The position numbers and the translations under genes were made by a program. A DNA stretch of 64,000 bases from Dyella_A sp049445995 (GTDB taxonomy: Bacteria > Pseudomonadota > Gammaproteobacteria > Xanthomonadales > Rhodanobacteraceae), in the NCBI RefSeq assembly GCF_049445995.1, contig NZ_JBMSDZ010000016.1:1-64000 (forward strand), given 5' to 3'. Positions 43,746 through 52,337 of this stretch are shown piece after piece. How positions within the stretch are numbered: the first letter of the stretch is position 1; the number at the start of each line of letters is the position of its first letter. The notes under the pieces are model-generated. The model had not been told where the DNA came from and ran no database searches. It worked only from the letters and a program-made list of their open reading frames with translations.

Positions 43746-45125
43746 ATGCCGGACTCGACCGCTGTCATCCCCATGCCGCGCGTCAGCCTCGCCCAGGCCA
43801 TCCGGGTATGGGCGAAGATCGGCTGGCTGAGCTTTGGCGGCCCCGCCGGCCAGATCGCGGTGATGCACCGCGAGCTGGTCGAGCAGCGGCGCTGGATCAG
43901 CGAGTCGCGCTTCCTGCACGCACTCAACTACTGCATGCTGCTGCCGGGTCCCGAAGCCACCCAGTTGGCGATCTACATCGGCTGGCTGATGCATCGCACG
44001 GTGGGCGGCCTGATCGCCGGCACACTTTTCGTGCTGCCCGGCGTGATCGTGTTGTTCGGGCTGAGCGCGTCGTATGCCGCGGTCGGTCAGGTGCCGATGG
44101 TCGTCGCACTCTTCTTCGGGCTGAAGGCGGCCGTGCTCGCCGTGGTAGTCGAAGCGGTGCTGCGGATCGCGCGACGCGCCCTGAAGGGTCGCTTTTTCGT
44201 GGGGGTGGCGATCGCCGCCTTCCTGGCCATCCATGTGTTCGGACTGCCGTTCCCGCTGATCGTGGCGGGGGCCGCCGGGCTGGGTATCGTGGCGCGCTGG
44301 TGGCGGCCGCACTGGTTCCCCGAATCACCCACAGCCGAGGCCCTGGCGGGCGACGGCTACCTGATCGACCAGATGATGCTGCGTGGCGAACTGGAGCACA
44401 TCAGGCCTTCGCGAGCACGCACGGCACGTGTGGCGCTGATCGGTCTGCTGTTGTGGGCCGCGCCGCTGATGGTGGTCGTGGTGCTGTGGGGGCACGACAG
44501 CGTGCTCGCCCGCGAGGGTGTGTTCTTCAGCGAAACCGCTGTCGTTACTTTCGGTGGCGCCTATGCCGTGCTGGCCTTCATCGCCCAGCGCGTGGTCACA
44601 GACTACGGCTGGCTGTCGCCCGCGCAGATGCTCGACGGGCTGGCGCTGGCGGAAACCACGCCGGGGCCGCTGATCATGGTGGTGCAGTTCGTGGCTTTCA
44701 TGGCGGCGTTCCAGCATCAGACCGGCATGTCGCCCTGGCTTGCCGGCGTCATCGGCTCGCTGCTGACCGTGTGGGTGACCTTTGTCCCGTGCTTCCTGTG
44801 GGTGTTTCTCGGTGGTCCGTATATCGAGGCACTGCGCGGCAACCGGGCGTTGCACTCCGCGCTCAGTGCGGTGACGGCCGCCGTCGTGGGGGTGGTGCTG
44901 AACCTGTCGGTCTGGTTTGCCGAGCACACGATCTTCGGATCGGTGCGCATGCTCGACGTGGGGCCGGTTCACCTCGATCTGCCGCAGCTGGCCACATTGA
45001 ACCTGCCTGCCCTGCTGCTGACCGCCGGCGCCATGCTCGCCATGCTGCGTTTCCGGGTCGGCATGGTATGGACGCTGGGCCTTTGCGCCGTTGCCGGCAT
45101 CGTGCTTCGCGTGCTTCAAGGCTGA
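43746..45125 (+). CDS. chrA: Chromate transporter ChrA
   Basis: 459 residues from ATG 43746 (MPDSTAVIPMPRVSLAQAIR). It is a long-chain CHR-family membrane protein that exports chromate using the proton gradient. The two homologous halves are visible: half 1 with IGWLSFGGPAGQIAVMHREL and LLPGPEATQLAIYIGW; half 2 with VTFGGAYAVLAFIAQ and ALAETTPGPLIMVVQFVAFM. There are about ten membrane segments. The pairing with chrB is the classic chromate-resistance arrangement. A 147-bp gap separates it from the small exported protein. Confidence 0.95.
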   Translation: MPDSTAVIPMPRVSLAQAIRVWAKIGWLSFGGPAGQIAVMHRELVEQRRWISESRFLHALNYCMLLPGPEATQLAIYIGWLMHRTVGGLIAGTLFVLPGVIVLFGLSASYAAVGQVPMVVALFFGLKAAVLAVVVEAVLRIARRALKGRFFVGVAIAAFLAIHVFGLPFPLIVAGAAGLGIVARWWRPHWFPESPTAEALAGDGYLIDQMMLRGELEHIRPSRARTARVALIGLLLWAAPLMVVVVLWGHDSVLAREGVFFSETAVVTFGGAYAVLAFIAQRVVTDYGWLSPAQMLDGLALAETTPGPLIMVVQFVAFMAAFQHQTGMSPWLAGVIGSLLTVWVTFVPCFLWVFLGGPYIEALRGNRALHSALSAVTAAVVGVVLNLSVWFAEHTIFGSVRMLDVGPVHLDLPQLATLNLPALLLTAGAMLAMLRFRVGMVWTLGLCAVAGIVLRVLQG

Positions 45126-45153
45126 CTGGCGTGTGGAGCCGGACGGTCCGCTG

Positions 45154-45642
45154 TCATCCGGCGAGCGACGCCCTGGCCGGCAGATGGCGCCATTCGTGAA
45201 CGATCAGGCCGGCCACCGTGACGTCGATGACGGTGAGCAGCCCCAGCAGCGGCGAGGGTTGATGGAACAGCCGGTAGCCCTGATAGGCGATGAAGGCCGC
45301 CATCAGCGCGACGGCCGCCGGATACGCCCAGCGCAGTCCGCGCAGCAGCCCCGCCACCATGGCGATCTTCACCAGACCATGCGCCAGCAGGTACACGGCG
45401 GCGAAATGCCGTGTGCCCAGCGAGAAATGTTGCGCCATCCGGACGAGATGACTGGCGACGACATCGTGAGGGTCCTCGAGCAGTTCCTGCTGCGTCAGCA
45501 CGGCCACGATGTGCCGGATCGCCGGACCGCTGGCGAGCAGCAGTGCGATGCCGCCGACCAGCTCCAGCAGGCCGTCCAGCCCCTTGACCAGGACGCCGAG
45601 CTTGAACGCGCGGTGCGCAAGGTTGGCCCAGTCAGACTTCAT
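45154..45642 (-). CDS. DUF2127 family membrane protein
   Basis: 162 residues from ATG 45642. It has four hydrophobic segments with the DUF2127 pattern: AFKLGVLVKGLDGLLELVGG at residues 12-31, a polar stretch with MAQHFSLGTRHFAAVYLLAH (~90-110), and LVKIAMVAGLLRGLRWAYP. It is a small integral membrane protein of unknown function. It overlaps the histidine-kinase gene end by 11 bp and so belongs to that minus-strand operon (response regulator, kinase, DUF2127), convergent with chrA. Confidence 0.88.
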   Translation of the reverse strand: MKSDWANLAHRAFKLGVLVKGLDGLLELVGGIALLLASGPAIRHIVAVLTQQELLEDPHDVVASHLVRMAQHFSLGTRHFAAVYLLAHGLVKIAMVAGLLRGLRWAYPAAVALMAAFIAYQGYRLFHQPSPLLGLLTVIDVTVAGLIVHEWRHLPARASLAG

Positions 45643-47110
45643 GCGCGGACGACTGCTGATGGAATGGGCGGGCGCAGGCCGACCGGGCCGACGGCATGTG
45701 CATGGTCACCGTGGTGCCGGCGCCGCGCACGCTTGCCACGTGCACCGTGCCGCGATGCAGTTCGACGATGCTGCGCACGATGGACAACCCCAGCCCGGTG
45801 CCCTGGCCGGCGCCGCGCCGACGCGCCGCATCCACTTGGTAGAAACGGTCGAACAGGTGCGCCAGGTGCGGCGCTTCGATGCCTTCGCCGTCGTCCTCTA
45901 CGCGGATCTCGACGCCCTCGGTCAGCGGCTGCAGGATGATCCGCACCTCGCCGCCGTCGTGCGAATGGCGGATCGCATTGCCCAGCAGGTTGGCCAGCGC
46001 CTGCCGCAGCAGCAGCGGATCGGCCACCAGCGTGGCGGCACCGTCCTGCCGGATGCGGATGCCGCGCGCGGCGGCGCCGGGCGCGTGCTGGGCGACCACC
46101 CAGGCGCAGGCCTGCGCCACGTCGAAGCGTTCGCAGCGCAGCGCCTGCTCGGCATGCTCGGCGCGCGCCATGAACAGCAGGTTCTCGATCAACACGTTGA
46201 GCCGCCGGCATTCCTCCAGCCCGGACTCCAGCGCCACGCGGTAATCCACCGCCTCGCGCGGGCGCATCAGGCAGACCTCCAGTTCGCCGCCGAGGTTGGC
46301 CAGCGGCGTGCGCAGCTCGTGCGCCAGATCCACCGAGAAGCGCGACAGCCGGGCAAACGCCTCCTCGATCCGCGCCAGCATCGAGTTGAATACCAGCACC
46401 AGGTCGTGCAGCTCGGGCGGCCACGGTGGCGTGAGCGGCAGGCGGGCCGACAGATCCGCCGGCGTGATCGAGCGCGCGGCGCCGGCGATGCGCGCCAGTG
46501 GCGCCAGCCCCTGCGCCGCCACCCAGCGTCCGGCGAACGCCAGCAGCGGCACCAGCAGCAGGAACGCCAGCGCCAGCGCGCGGCGCAGGCTGTTCTGCAG
46601 CGCCACATCGCGAGTCACGTCCAGCGCCAACTGCAGCACCGGTGGTGTGTCGCCATCGACGCTGTGCAGTCGCACCGTCGCCAGCACGTAACTGCGCGGC
46701 CCGGCATGCCGCACGCGCAGCGGCGCCATCGGCAGACCGTCCATGGGGGCAGGGAACACCGCGCCGGGCAACTCGCGCTGCATGCCTGGCGTCTCGCCCA
46801 GTACGCGGCCGGCGGCCAGCACGCGCGCTTCGTACTGGCGCAGCCGCGTGCCCTCGGTTTCCTTCACGATTTCGCCGAGCAGCGCCTGCGGTCTGCCGCC
46901 GGCATCGTCCAGATCGACCTGCAGCTCGGCGACCTTGGCCTGCATGAAACGCAGGTGCTCGGCGCTGAAGTTGGTCGACAGACGCCAGTCGGTGATGCCC
47001 GCGAACAGGCCCACCGCGGTGAGCGCCGCGAGCATGCAGAGCAGGCTCAGGCGCGTACCGATGGAGCACCGCCGCCACCAGCGGACCGGCGGCATGGCTT
47101 CAATCGTCAT
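45632..47110 (-). CDS. Sensor histidine kinase (CusS-like heavy-metal type)
   Basis: 492 residues from ATG 47110, overlapping the response-regulator stop by 11 bp. Two membrane spans (SLLCMLAALTAVGLFAGIT ~residue 20, and ALALAFLLLVPLLAFAGRWV ~172) enclose a ~130-residue periplasmic sensor. A HAMP domain, H-box FSVDLAHELRTPLANLGGEL (~250), N-box LANLLGNAIRHS, G1 DDGEGIEAPH and G2 GTGLGLSIV follow. Domain order fits the heavy-metal sensor kinase (CusS/CopS) group, in keeping with the metal-efflux genes nearby. The signal is inferred from this context only. Confidence 0.9.
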   Translation of the reverse strand: MTIEAMPPVRWWRRCSIGTRLSLLCMLAALTAVGLFAGITDWRLSTNFSAEHLRFMQAKVAELQVDLDDAGGRPQALLGEIVKETEGTRLRQYEARVLAAGRVLGETPGMQRELPGAVFPAPMDGLPMAPLRVRHAGPRSYVLATVRLHSVDGDTPPVLQLALDVTRDVALQNSLRRALALAFLLLVPLLAFAGRWVAAQGLAPLARIAGAARSITPADLSARLPLTPPWPPELHDLVLVFNSMLARIEEAFARLSRFSVDLAHELRTPLANLGGELEVCLMRPREAVDYRVALESGLEECRRLNVLIENLLFMARAEHAEQALRCERFDVAQACAWVVAQHAPGAAARGIRIRQDGAATLVADPLLLRQALANLLGNAIRHSHDGGEVRIILQPLTEGVEIRVEDDGEGIEAPHLAHLFDRFYQVDAARRRGAGQGTGLGLSIVRSIVELHRGTVHVASVRGAGTTVTMHMPSARSACARPFHQQSSAHEV

Positions 47111-47780
47111 GACTGTCCAGCATGTAGCCGGCCCCGCGCACGGTGTGCAGCATCGGCGCGTCGAACGGCGCATCCAGCTTGGCGCGCAGGCGCCGGATCA
47201 CCACATCGACCACGTTGGTCTGCGTGTCGAAGCAGATGCCCCACACGCTCTCGGCGATCAGCGTGCGCGACAGCACCCGCCCGCGTTGGCGCGCCAGCAG
47301 CAGCAGCAGGGCGTATTCCTTCGGCGTGAGCTGCAGCGGCTGGCCGCCGCGAGTGACCTGATGGCGCAGCGAATCGATCAGCAGCGGCCCCACGCGCAGC
47401 ATCGCCGTCTCGCCCGCCGGCTCGCCCTGGCGCAGCAGGTTGCGCAATCGCGCCAGCAGCTCGGCGAAGGCGAAGGGTTTCACCAGGTAGTCGTTGGCGC
47501 CGATCTCGAAACCGTGCACGCGATCCTCCACGTGACCCCGCGCGGTGAGAAACAGCACCGGGGTACGGATCCCCGCGCTGCGCATCGCCTGCACGACGCC
47601 GAACCCATCCCGGCCCGGCAGCATCACATCGAGTACGGCAACATCGAACCGGTGCTCGCGCAACAGCGCGAGCGCGATTTTTCCGTCTTCCGCGAGGGTG
47701 ACCGAAAACCCCTCCTCGCCGAGGCCTTGCGCGAGATAGCGGCGCGCCTTGGCGTCGTCTTCGGCGATCAGGATTCGCAT
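47100..47780 (-). CDS. OmpR/CusR-type response regulator
   Basis: 226 residues from ATG 47780 (MRILIAEDDAKARRYLAQGL). Receiver domain: acidic pair EDD at 8-10, phospho-acceptor Asp ~51 in VAVLDVMLPGRDGFGV, and the Lys in NDYLVKPFAFAELLAR (~102). A C-terminal winged helix follows (RVLSRTLIAESVWGICFDTQ, then TNVVDVVIRRLRAKLD). The short VHGFEIGANDYLVKPF and heptad linker are of the CusR/CopR group. First gene of the operon with the kinase and DUF2127 protein; likely targets are the RND pump and/or the chr genes. Confidence 0.93.
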   Translation of the reverse strand: MRILIAEDDAKARRYLAQGLGEEGFSVTLAEDGKIALALLREHRFDVAVLDVMLPGRDGFGVVQAMRSAGIRTPVLFLTARGHVEDRVHGFEIGANDYLVKPFAFAELLARLRNLLRQGEPAGETAMLRVGPLLIDSLRHQVTRGGQPLQLTPKEYALLLLLARQRGRVLSRTLIAESVWGICFDTQTNVVDVVIRRLRAKLDAPFDAPMLHTVRGAGYMLDSHDD

Positions 47781-47858
47781 GTGCGGTGGTGGGACGCGGC
47801 GTTGATCGGGCGGCAACTTTACCGCGAAGCCGACCGGGCGCGCGCCGTTCCGCGGGTG

Positions 47859-49661
47859 TCAGGAACCGCGGCCCACCAGGTCCGGCGACGGCACCAGCGC
47901 AATCACCAGCCAGCCGGGCCGGGGCTCCAGCTCGCGCTTGGCCGACGCCACGCGCAGTGCGCCCTTCTCCTCGATGCCGAACAGCAGGATCGACGTCGAG
48001 CCGTACTGCTCGACGAAGTGCGGCCAGTCGAACGTGGCGGTGAGGCGGGTGGACTTGATCCGCCAACCCTGCGTCAACAGCTCGGCGAAACGGCCGTGGG
48101 TCATCGTCTCGTCGAACAGCGGCGGCGCCAGCAGGCTGTCGGCCAGCGCGGTGCGATCGGTCGCCTCGTCCACGCTCAGGTTACGCAGGCGGTAGACCTT
48201 GTCGCGGCCGAATTCCTCGCGGTAATGCAGGCAGGCGATGGAATTGCGTTCGCGGTGGGTCGACATTGCCAGCAGGCGGCCGATGCCGGTCAGGTCGAGA
48301 TGGCGCTCGGCGTGGTTCGACGCCGGATTGCCGAAGAAGGTTGGCAAGCCTTCCATGCGCGCCTGGCGAATGCCGTCCCAGTCATCGTCGGCGAGCAGCA
48401 CGCGGACACCGGCGTCGTGCAGCGCCTTGGTCACCGCCCGTGCCACGATGCCCGAACCGAACACCAGCACGCCGCGCGGCTCGGGCTCAGCCACCTTCAG
48501 CCAGCGGGCCAGCGGACGGGCGGTGGCGCTCTGCAGCACCACGGTGCCGATGATCAGGATGAACACCAGCGGCACCAGCGCGTCGGCTCCGGCCAACCCC
48601 AGCGCACTGAGGCGCAGCGCGAACAGCGCCGAGACCGCCGCCGCCACGATGCCGCGCGGCGCCACCCAGGCGATCAGCGCGCGCTCACGCCAGCTGAGCG
48701 CGCTGCCGGCGGTCGCCAGTGCCACCGTGACGGGACGGATCAGCAGCTGCGAGGCCAGCAGGATGCCGATGCCGGCCGTCAGCATGCCCGGCGGCAGCGG
48801 CCACTGCAGCCGCGCGGCGAGCAGAATGAACAGGCTCGACACCAGCAGCGTGGTGAGATGCTCCTTGAAATCGAGGATGTCGTCGACGTGCACGCCGCGC
48901 AGGTTGCCCAGCGCGATGCCCATCACCGTCACCGCCAGCAGGCCCGATTCGTGGGTGATCGCATTGGAGACGCTGAAGGTGAGCAGCACCGCCGCCAGCG
49001 TGCCGAAGTTCTGCAGGTATTCGGGAATCATCTGCCGGCGCAGCAACTGCGCCAGCACCCACGCCGCGATGGCTCCGGCCACCATGCCGCACAGGATGGT
49101 GCCAAGGAACACGCCGATCGTGTGCCCCTGCTGGCGCGAGGCGATCGCCTCGTAGATCAGCACGGCGAACAGCGCGCCCAGCGGATCGATCACGATGCCC
49201 TCCCAGCGCAGCGTGTTGGCGATGCGCGCGTTCGGACGCAGGGTGCGCAGCATCGGCGCGATCACCGTCGGCCCGGTCACGCAGGTCAGCGCGCCGAACA
49301 GCAGCGCCATGTCCCAGTCCAGTCCGGCCAGCAGGTGCGCCGCGGCCGCCAGCAGCAGCAGCGCGGCGATCGCGCCGTAGCTCACCAGCCCGCGCACCGC
49401 GCGACCGATCTCGCGCAGCTCGCCGAAGCGCAGGCTCAGGCTGCCCTCGAACAGGATCAGCGCCACCGACAGCGACACCATCGGGAACAGCAGCGTGCCG
49501 AGCAACCGGTCCGGCCGGATGAGGCCGGTCACCGGACCCAGCACGATACCGGCCAGCAGCAGAAACAGGATTGCCGGCAATTTCACCCGCCAGGCCAGCC
49601 ACTGCGCGGCAAAGCCAATGCCGAGCAGGCCGGTCAGCAGCAGCCCAGGCTCAAGATGCAT
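47859..49661 (-). CDS. CPA-family cation/proton antiporter with TrkA-N domain
   Basis: 600 residues from ATG 49661. About 12-13 membrane spans: LPAILFLLLAGIVLGPVTGL at the N-terminus, GALTCVTGPTVIAPMLRTLR (~residues 120-140, the unwound ion-site region) and IAWVAPRGIVAAAVSALFAL (~335). The soluble C-terminus starts with a Rossmann-type TrkA-N nucleotide site, GVLVFGSGIVARAVTKAL (~395). Exchanges Na+ or K+ for protons; which ion is not readable. It is followed by the two-component operon (79 bp), probably a separate unit. Confidence 0.88.
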   Translation of the reverse strand: MHLEPGLLLTGLLGIGFAAQWLAWRVKLPAILFLLLAGIVLGPVTGLIRPDRLLGTLLFPMVSLSVALILFEGSLSLRFGELREIGRAVRGLVSYGAIAALLLLAAAAHLLAGLDWDMALLFGALTCVTGPTVIAPMLRTLRPNARIANTLRWEGIVIDPLGALFAVLIYEAIASRQQGHTIGVFLGTILCGMVAGAIAAWVLAQLLRRQMIPEYLQNFGTLAAVLLTFSVSNAITHESGLLAVTVMGIALGNLRGVHVDDILDFKEHLTTLLVSSLFILLAARLQWPLPPGMLTAGIGILLASQLLIRPVTVALATAGSALSWRERALIAWVAPRGIVAAAVSALFALRLSALGLAGADALVPLVFILIIGTVVLQSATARPLARWLKVAEPEPRGVLVFGSGIVARAVTKALHDAGVRVLLADDDWDGIRQARMEGLPTFFGNPASNHAERHLDLTGIGRLLAMSTHRERNSIACLHYREEFGRDKVYRLRNLSVDEATDRTALADSLLAPPLFDETMTHGRFAELLTQGWRIKSTRLTATFDWPHFVEQYGSTSILLFGIEEKGALRVASAKRELEPRPGWLVIALVPSPDLVGRGS

Positions 49662-49768
49662 GTGCGCTTCCTGCAAAAAAACCGTTGGTCATCGGAGCAC
49701 GCGCACACAAAAACGTCCACCGCGCATTGAGCGCGGGAACGTGCCGGATGAAGCTCGGGGAAGAAATG

Positions 49769-49810
49769 GCCCCGGCATCGGAGGGAGGGAGGGGGAGCCG
49801 ATGCCGGGGC
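49769..49810 (-). terminator. Hairpin with G-rich loop downstream of comM
   Basis: GCCCCGGCATCGG and CCGATGCCGGGGC are perfect 13-bp arms around the G-rich plus-strand loop AGGGAGGGAGGGGGAG. On the minus strand it lies ~97 bp after the comM stop and is followed by CATTTCTTCC, so it probably ends the comM transcript. The loop could form a G-quadruplex on the plus strand. Confidence 0.55.
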
Positions 49811-49830
49811 GCGGGGGTCGGGACATTTGC

Positions 49831-49844
49831 GAACCGACCGGTTC
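49831..49844. promoter_or_regulatory. GAACCG-AC-CGGTTC inverted repeat
   Basis: A 14-bp dyad in the AT-rich part of the gap between comM and the antiporter gene (GCGAACCGACCGGTTCAAAT). It has the look of a TetR-type operator, but no TetR gene lies in the window. Confidence 0.35.
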
Positions 49845-49906
49845 AAATAATAGCGGTCGCCTGGTCCAAGTCAATACCGATCAGTACACAAAATGTCGCA
49901 GGGGGC

Positions 49907-51406
49907 TCAGAACCGGCGGTACTGCAGCGCTTCGGCCAGGTGGGCGCGATCGAGCAGACCGGCCCCGCCGTCCAGATCGGCGATGCTGCGCGCCACCCGC
50001 AGCGTACGGTGGTAAGCCCGCGCAGACAGGCCCAGGCGCTCGAGGGCGGTCTCGAACCAGCGCCGCTCGGCCGGCCCCAGCGCGCAATCGCGCTCCAGCT
50101 CGCGCGTGCTGATTTCCGCGTTGGGCCGGCCGGCCCGCTGCAGGGCGTGGTCGCGGGCGCGGATCACCCGCTGGCGCACCGTGGCCGAGTCCTCGTCGTG
50201 TCCGCTGCGCGGGGCACCGAGCTCGGCCAGCGGCACGCGCGGCACTTCCACGGCAAGATCGATGCGGTCCAGCAGTGGTCCGGAGACGCGGCCGCGATAG
50301 CGCTGGATCTGGTCGGGCGTGCACTGGCAACGCTGGCGCGGATCGCCGGCGTAGCCGCACGGACAGGGATTCATCGCCGCCAGCAGTTGGAACTGGGCAG
50401 GAAAACACGACTGCCGCGCCGCCCGCGAAATCATGATCTGGCCCGATTCCAGCGGTTCGCGCAGCACGTCGAGCACATGGCGACTGAATTCGGGCAGCTC
50501 GTCGAGGAACAGCACGCCATTGTGCGCCAGCGAGATCTCGCCCGGTCGGGGATAGGATCCGCCGCCGACCAGGGCTACCGCGGATGCCGTGTGGTGCGGG
50601 GCACGGAATGGCCGGTGACGCCACAGCGCCGGATCGACCGGCTGCCCGGTCACCGACAGCACGGCACAGGTTTCCAGCGCCTCGGCCTCGGTCAGCGGCG
50701 GCAGGATGCCCGGCAGGCGCTCGGCCAGCATGGTCTTGCCGGTACCCGGCGGCCCGACCATCAGCAGGTGGTGACCGCCCACGGCGGCGATTTCCAGCGC
50801 CCGGCGCGCCTGCAGCTGACCGCGTACATCGCTCATGTCCGGACACGCCACCGCGCCGCTCCCGTCGTGGCTGCGCCCCGGAGGCGGCAGGGTCGAGGCG
50901 TTGTGCAGCCAGCCGCAGACTTCGGCCAGACTGTCGGCCACCATGACATCGATGTCCGGCACCAGCGCGGCCTCGGCGGCGTTCGCCCGGGGCACGACCA
51001 TGCGGCGCCCGCGGGCGCGGGCACGCAGCAGGGCCGGCAGCACCCCGCAGACGCCGCGGATCGCGCCTGACAGCGCCAGCTCGCCCAGAAACTCGCAGTC
51101 GTCGAGCTTTTCCCGCGGCACCTGGCCACCGGCCGCCAGGATGCCCAGCGCGATGGCCAGGTCGAAGCGACCGCCGTCCTTGGGCAGCTCGGCCGGCGCG
51201 AGATTCACCGTGACCTTGCGATCCGGATAGGTGAAGGCGGTGTTCTGGATCGCCACGCGCACGCGATCACGCGCCTCGCGCACGGCCGCCTCGGGCAGCC
51301 CCACGATATGGGTGCCGGGCAACCCGCCGGAAAGATGAACCTCGACCATCACCTGCGGCGCGGTCACGCCCTCCTGGGCACGGCTGAGGGTGACGGCCAG
51401 ACTCAT
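49907..51406 (-). CDS. comM: YifB/ComM family Mg-chelatase-like AAA+ ATPase
   Basis: 499 residues from ATG 51406 (MSLAVTLSRAQEGVTAPQVM). ComM is a hexameric helicase that promotes branch migration during natural transformation. Order: N-terminal ChlI domain (LSGGLPGTHIVGLPEAAVRE ~40), Walker A LLMVGPPGTGKTMLAERLPG (~215), Walker B GVLFLDELPEF (~285), a Cys cluster MNPCPCGYAGDPRQRCQC (~345), and the C-terminal Mg-chelatase helical domain ending in SARAYHRTLRVARSIADLDG. The full length suggests a functional protein. It stands alone between hairpins. Confidence 0.95.
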   Translation of the reverse strand: MSLAVTLSRAQEGVTAPQVMVEVHLSGGLPGTHIVGLPEAAVREARDRVRVAIQNTAFTYPDRKVTVNLAPAELPKDGGRFDLAIALGILAAGGQVPREKLDDCEFLGELALSGAIRGVCGVLPALLRARARGRRMVVPRANAAEAALVPDIDVMVADSLAEVCGWLHNASTLPPPGRSHDGSGAVACPDMSDVRGQLQARRALEIAAVGGHHLLMVGPPGTGKTMLAERLPGILPPLTEAEALETCAVLSVTGQPVDPALWRHRPFRAPHHTASAVALVGGGSYPRPGEISLAHNGVLFLDELPEFSRHVLDVLREPLESGQIMISRAARQSCFPAQFQLLAAMNPCPCGYAGDPRQRCQCTPDQIQRYRGRVSGPLLDRIDLAVEVPRVPLAELGAPRSGHDEDSATVRQRVIRARDHALQRAGRPNAEISTRELERDCALGPAERRWFETALERLGLSARAYHRTLRVARSIADLDGGAGLLDRAHLAEALQYRRF

Positions 51407-51487
51407 GGACGGAGTGGGCGACCGGTGGGGAGACGGCCGCGGAGAAACGCACTCATGCAGCAGCTCCGGTCGATGGGGCATAAACAA

Positions 51488-51531
51488 CCGCCCCCGACCG
51501 TTCTCGGGGTGAGGTGACAGGTCGGGGGCGG
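51488..51531. terminator. Hairpin between ubiK and comM
   Basis: CCGCCCCCGACC and GGTCGGGGGCGG are perfect 12-bp arms around a 20-nt loop, lying beyond the ubiK stop on the minus strand and ahead of comM. No clear U-run; a probable transcription boundary. Confidence 0.55.
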
Positions 51532-51553
51532 CTCCCGGGAGACGGTTTATCGC

Positions 51554-51811
51554 TTAGGAACCGCGAGCAGCGGCCATCGTCTCCAGATCGGCGATGCGCT
51601 TTTCAAGGCCGTCGAGCTTGGCGCGGGTACGCGCCAAAACCTGACTCTGGACATCGAACTCTTCGCGGGTGACCAGATCAAGGCGGCGCAATCCGTGCGC
51701 CAGGACATCGCTGAAGTTGGTTCGCAAATCCTGATGCGCTTGAGCCAGTCCTGGCGGCACCAACGAAACAAGTCGCAGGGCAAGTTGATCGATATCCTGC
51801 CTATCCATCAT
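51554..51811 (-). CDS. ubiK: Ubiquinone biosynthesis accessory factor UbiK
   Basis: 85 residues from ATG 51811, with GAGG eight bases upstream; the next codon is also ATG. A small protein with the BMFP/UbiK pattern: DQLALRLVSLVPPGLAQAHQ, a middle helix with DLRTNFSDVLAHGLRRLDLV, and a C-terminal trimerising coiled coil (RAKLDGLEKRIADLETMAAA). UbiK helps the Ubi enzyme complex, through UbiJ. The conserved TREEFDVQSQVLARTR confirms it. It is a single gene, divergent from the PII gene. Confidence 0.93.
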   Translation of the reverse strand: MMDRQDIDQLALRLVSLVPPGLAQAHQDLRTNFSDVLAHGLRRLDLVTREEFDVQSQVLARTRAKLDGLEKRIADLETMAAARGS

Positions 51812-51890
51812 GGATAGCACCTCGAACTCGTCGAACTGAAGTCTAGGTAAACGCGCCTGGTGACCGCCATCGGGAAGCTCCGTCGGACTT

Positions 51891-51908
51891 TGTAGGGATT
51901 GTCCTACA
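51891..51908. promoter_or_regulatory. TGTAGG/CCTACA inverted repeat upstream of the PII gene
   Basis: TGTAGG-N6-CCTACA lies 83 bp from the ubiK start and 91 bp from the PII start, in the shared promoter region. A LuxR/NarL-type regulator site is possible. I see no NtrC-type or sigma-54 site for the PII gene. Confidence 0.4.
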
Positions 51909-51998
51909 TGCGGCGCCGAGGCGACAGCGCCGACGCGACAGCGCAAAATGCCCCTTCCGCGCCGGCACCCACGTCGGCGCCCCTGACGAGGAGCCTCC

Positions 51999-52337
51999 AT
52001 GAAGCTGGTATCGGCGGTCATCAAGCCGTTCAAACTGGATGATGTGCGCGAGGCGCTGGCCGAAGTCGGCGTGCAGGGCATCACGGTGACTGAAGTCAAG
52101 GGTTTCGGCCGGCAAAAAGGCCATACCGAGCTATATCGCGGCGCGGAATACGTGGTGGACTTCCTGCCCAAGATCAAGCTGGAGGTGGCCGTGGCCGACG
52201 ACCAGCTCGAGCGCGTGGTGGATGCAATCCAGAATGCCGCCCGCACCGGCAAGATCGGCGACGGCAAGATCTTCGTCAGCGCGCTGGATCAGGTGATCCG
52301 CATCCGCACCGGCGAGCTGGACAACGACGCGCTCTAG
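51999..52337 (+). CDS. glnB: Nitrogen regulatory protein PII (GlnB/GlnK)
   Basis: 112 residues from ATG 51999, after GAGGAGCC. Trimeric signal protein that senses 2-oxoglutarate, ATP/ADP and glutamine state. The uridylylation site Tyr51 is present in TELYRGAEYVVDFLPKIKLE (T-loop). The C-terminal GKIGDGKIFVSALDQVIRIR (ATP-contacting B-loop and C-loop) is intact. No amtB gene follows, so I favour GlnB over GlnK, but the sequences are not separable by eye. Its stop overlaps a convergent small membrane-protein gene. Confidence 0.95.
   Translation: MKLVSAVIKPFKLDDVREALAEVGVQGITVTEVKGFGRQKGHTELYRGAEYVVDFLPKIKLEVAVADDQLERVVDAIQNAARTGKIGDGKIFVSALDQVIRIRTGELDNDAL

Noticed and set aside
46743..49730. 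995-codon plus-strand frame opposite the kinase, regulator and antiporter genes
   Set aside because: Shadow frame; the three minus-strand proteins have full domain signatures.
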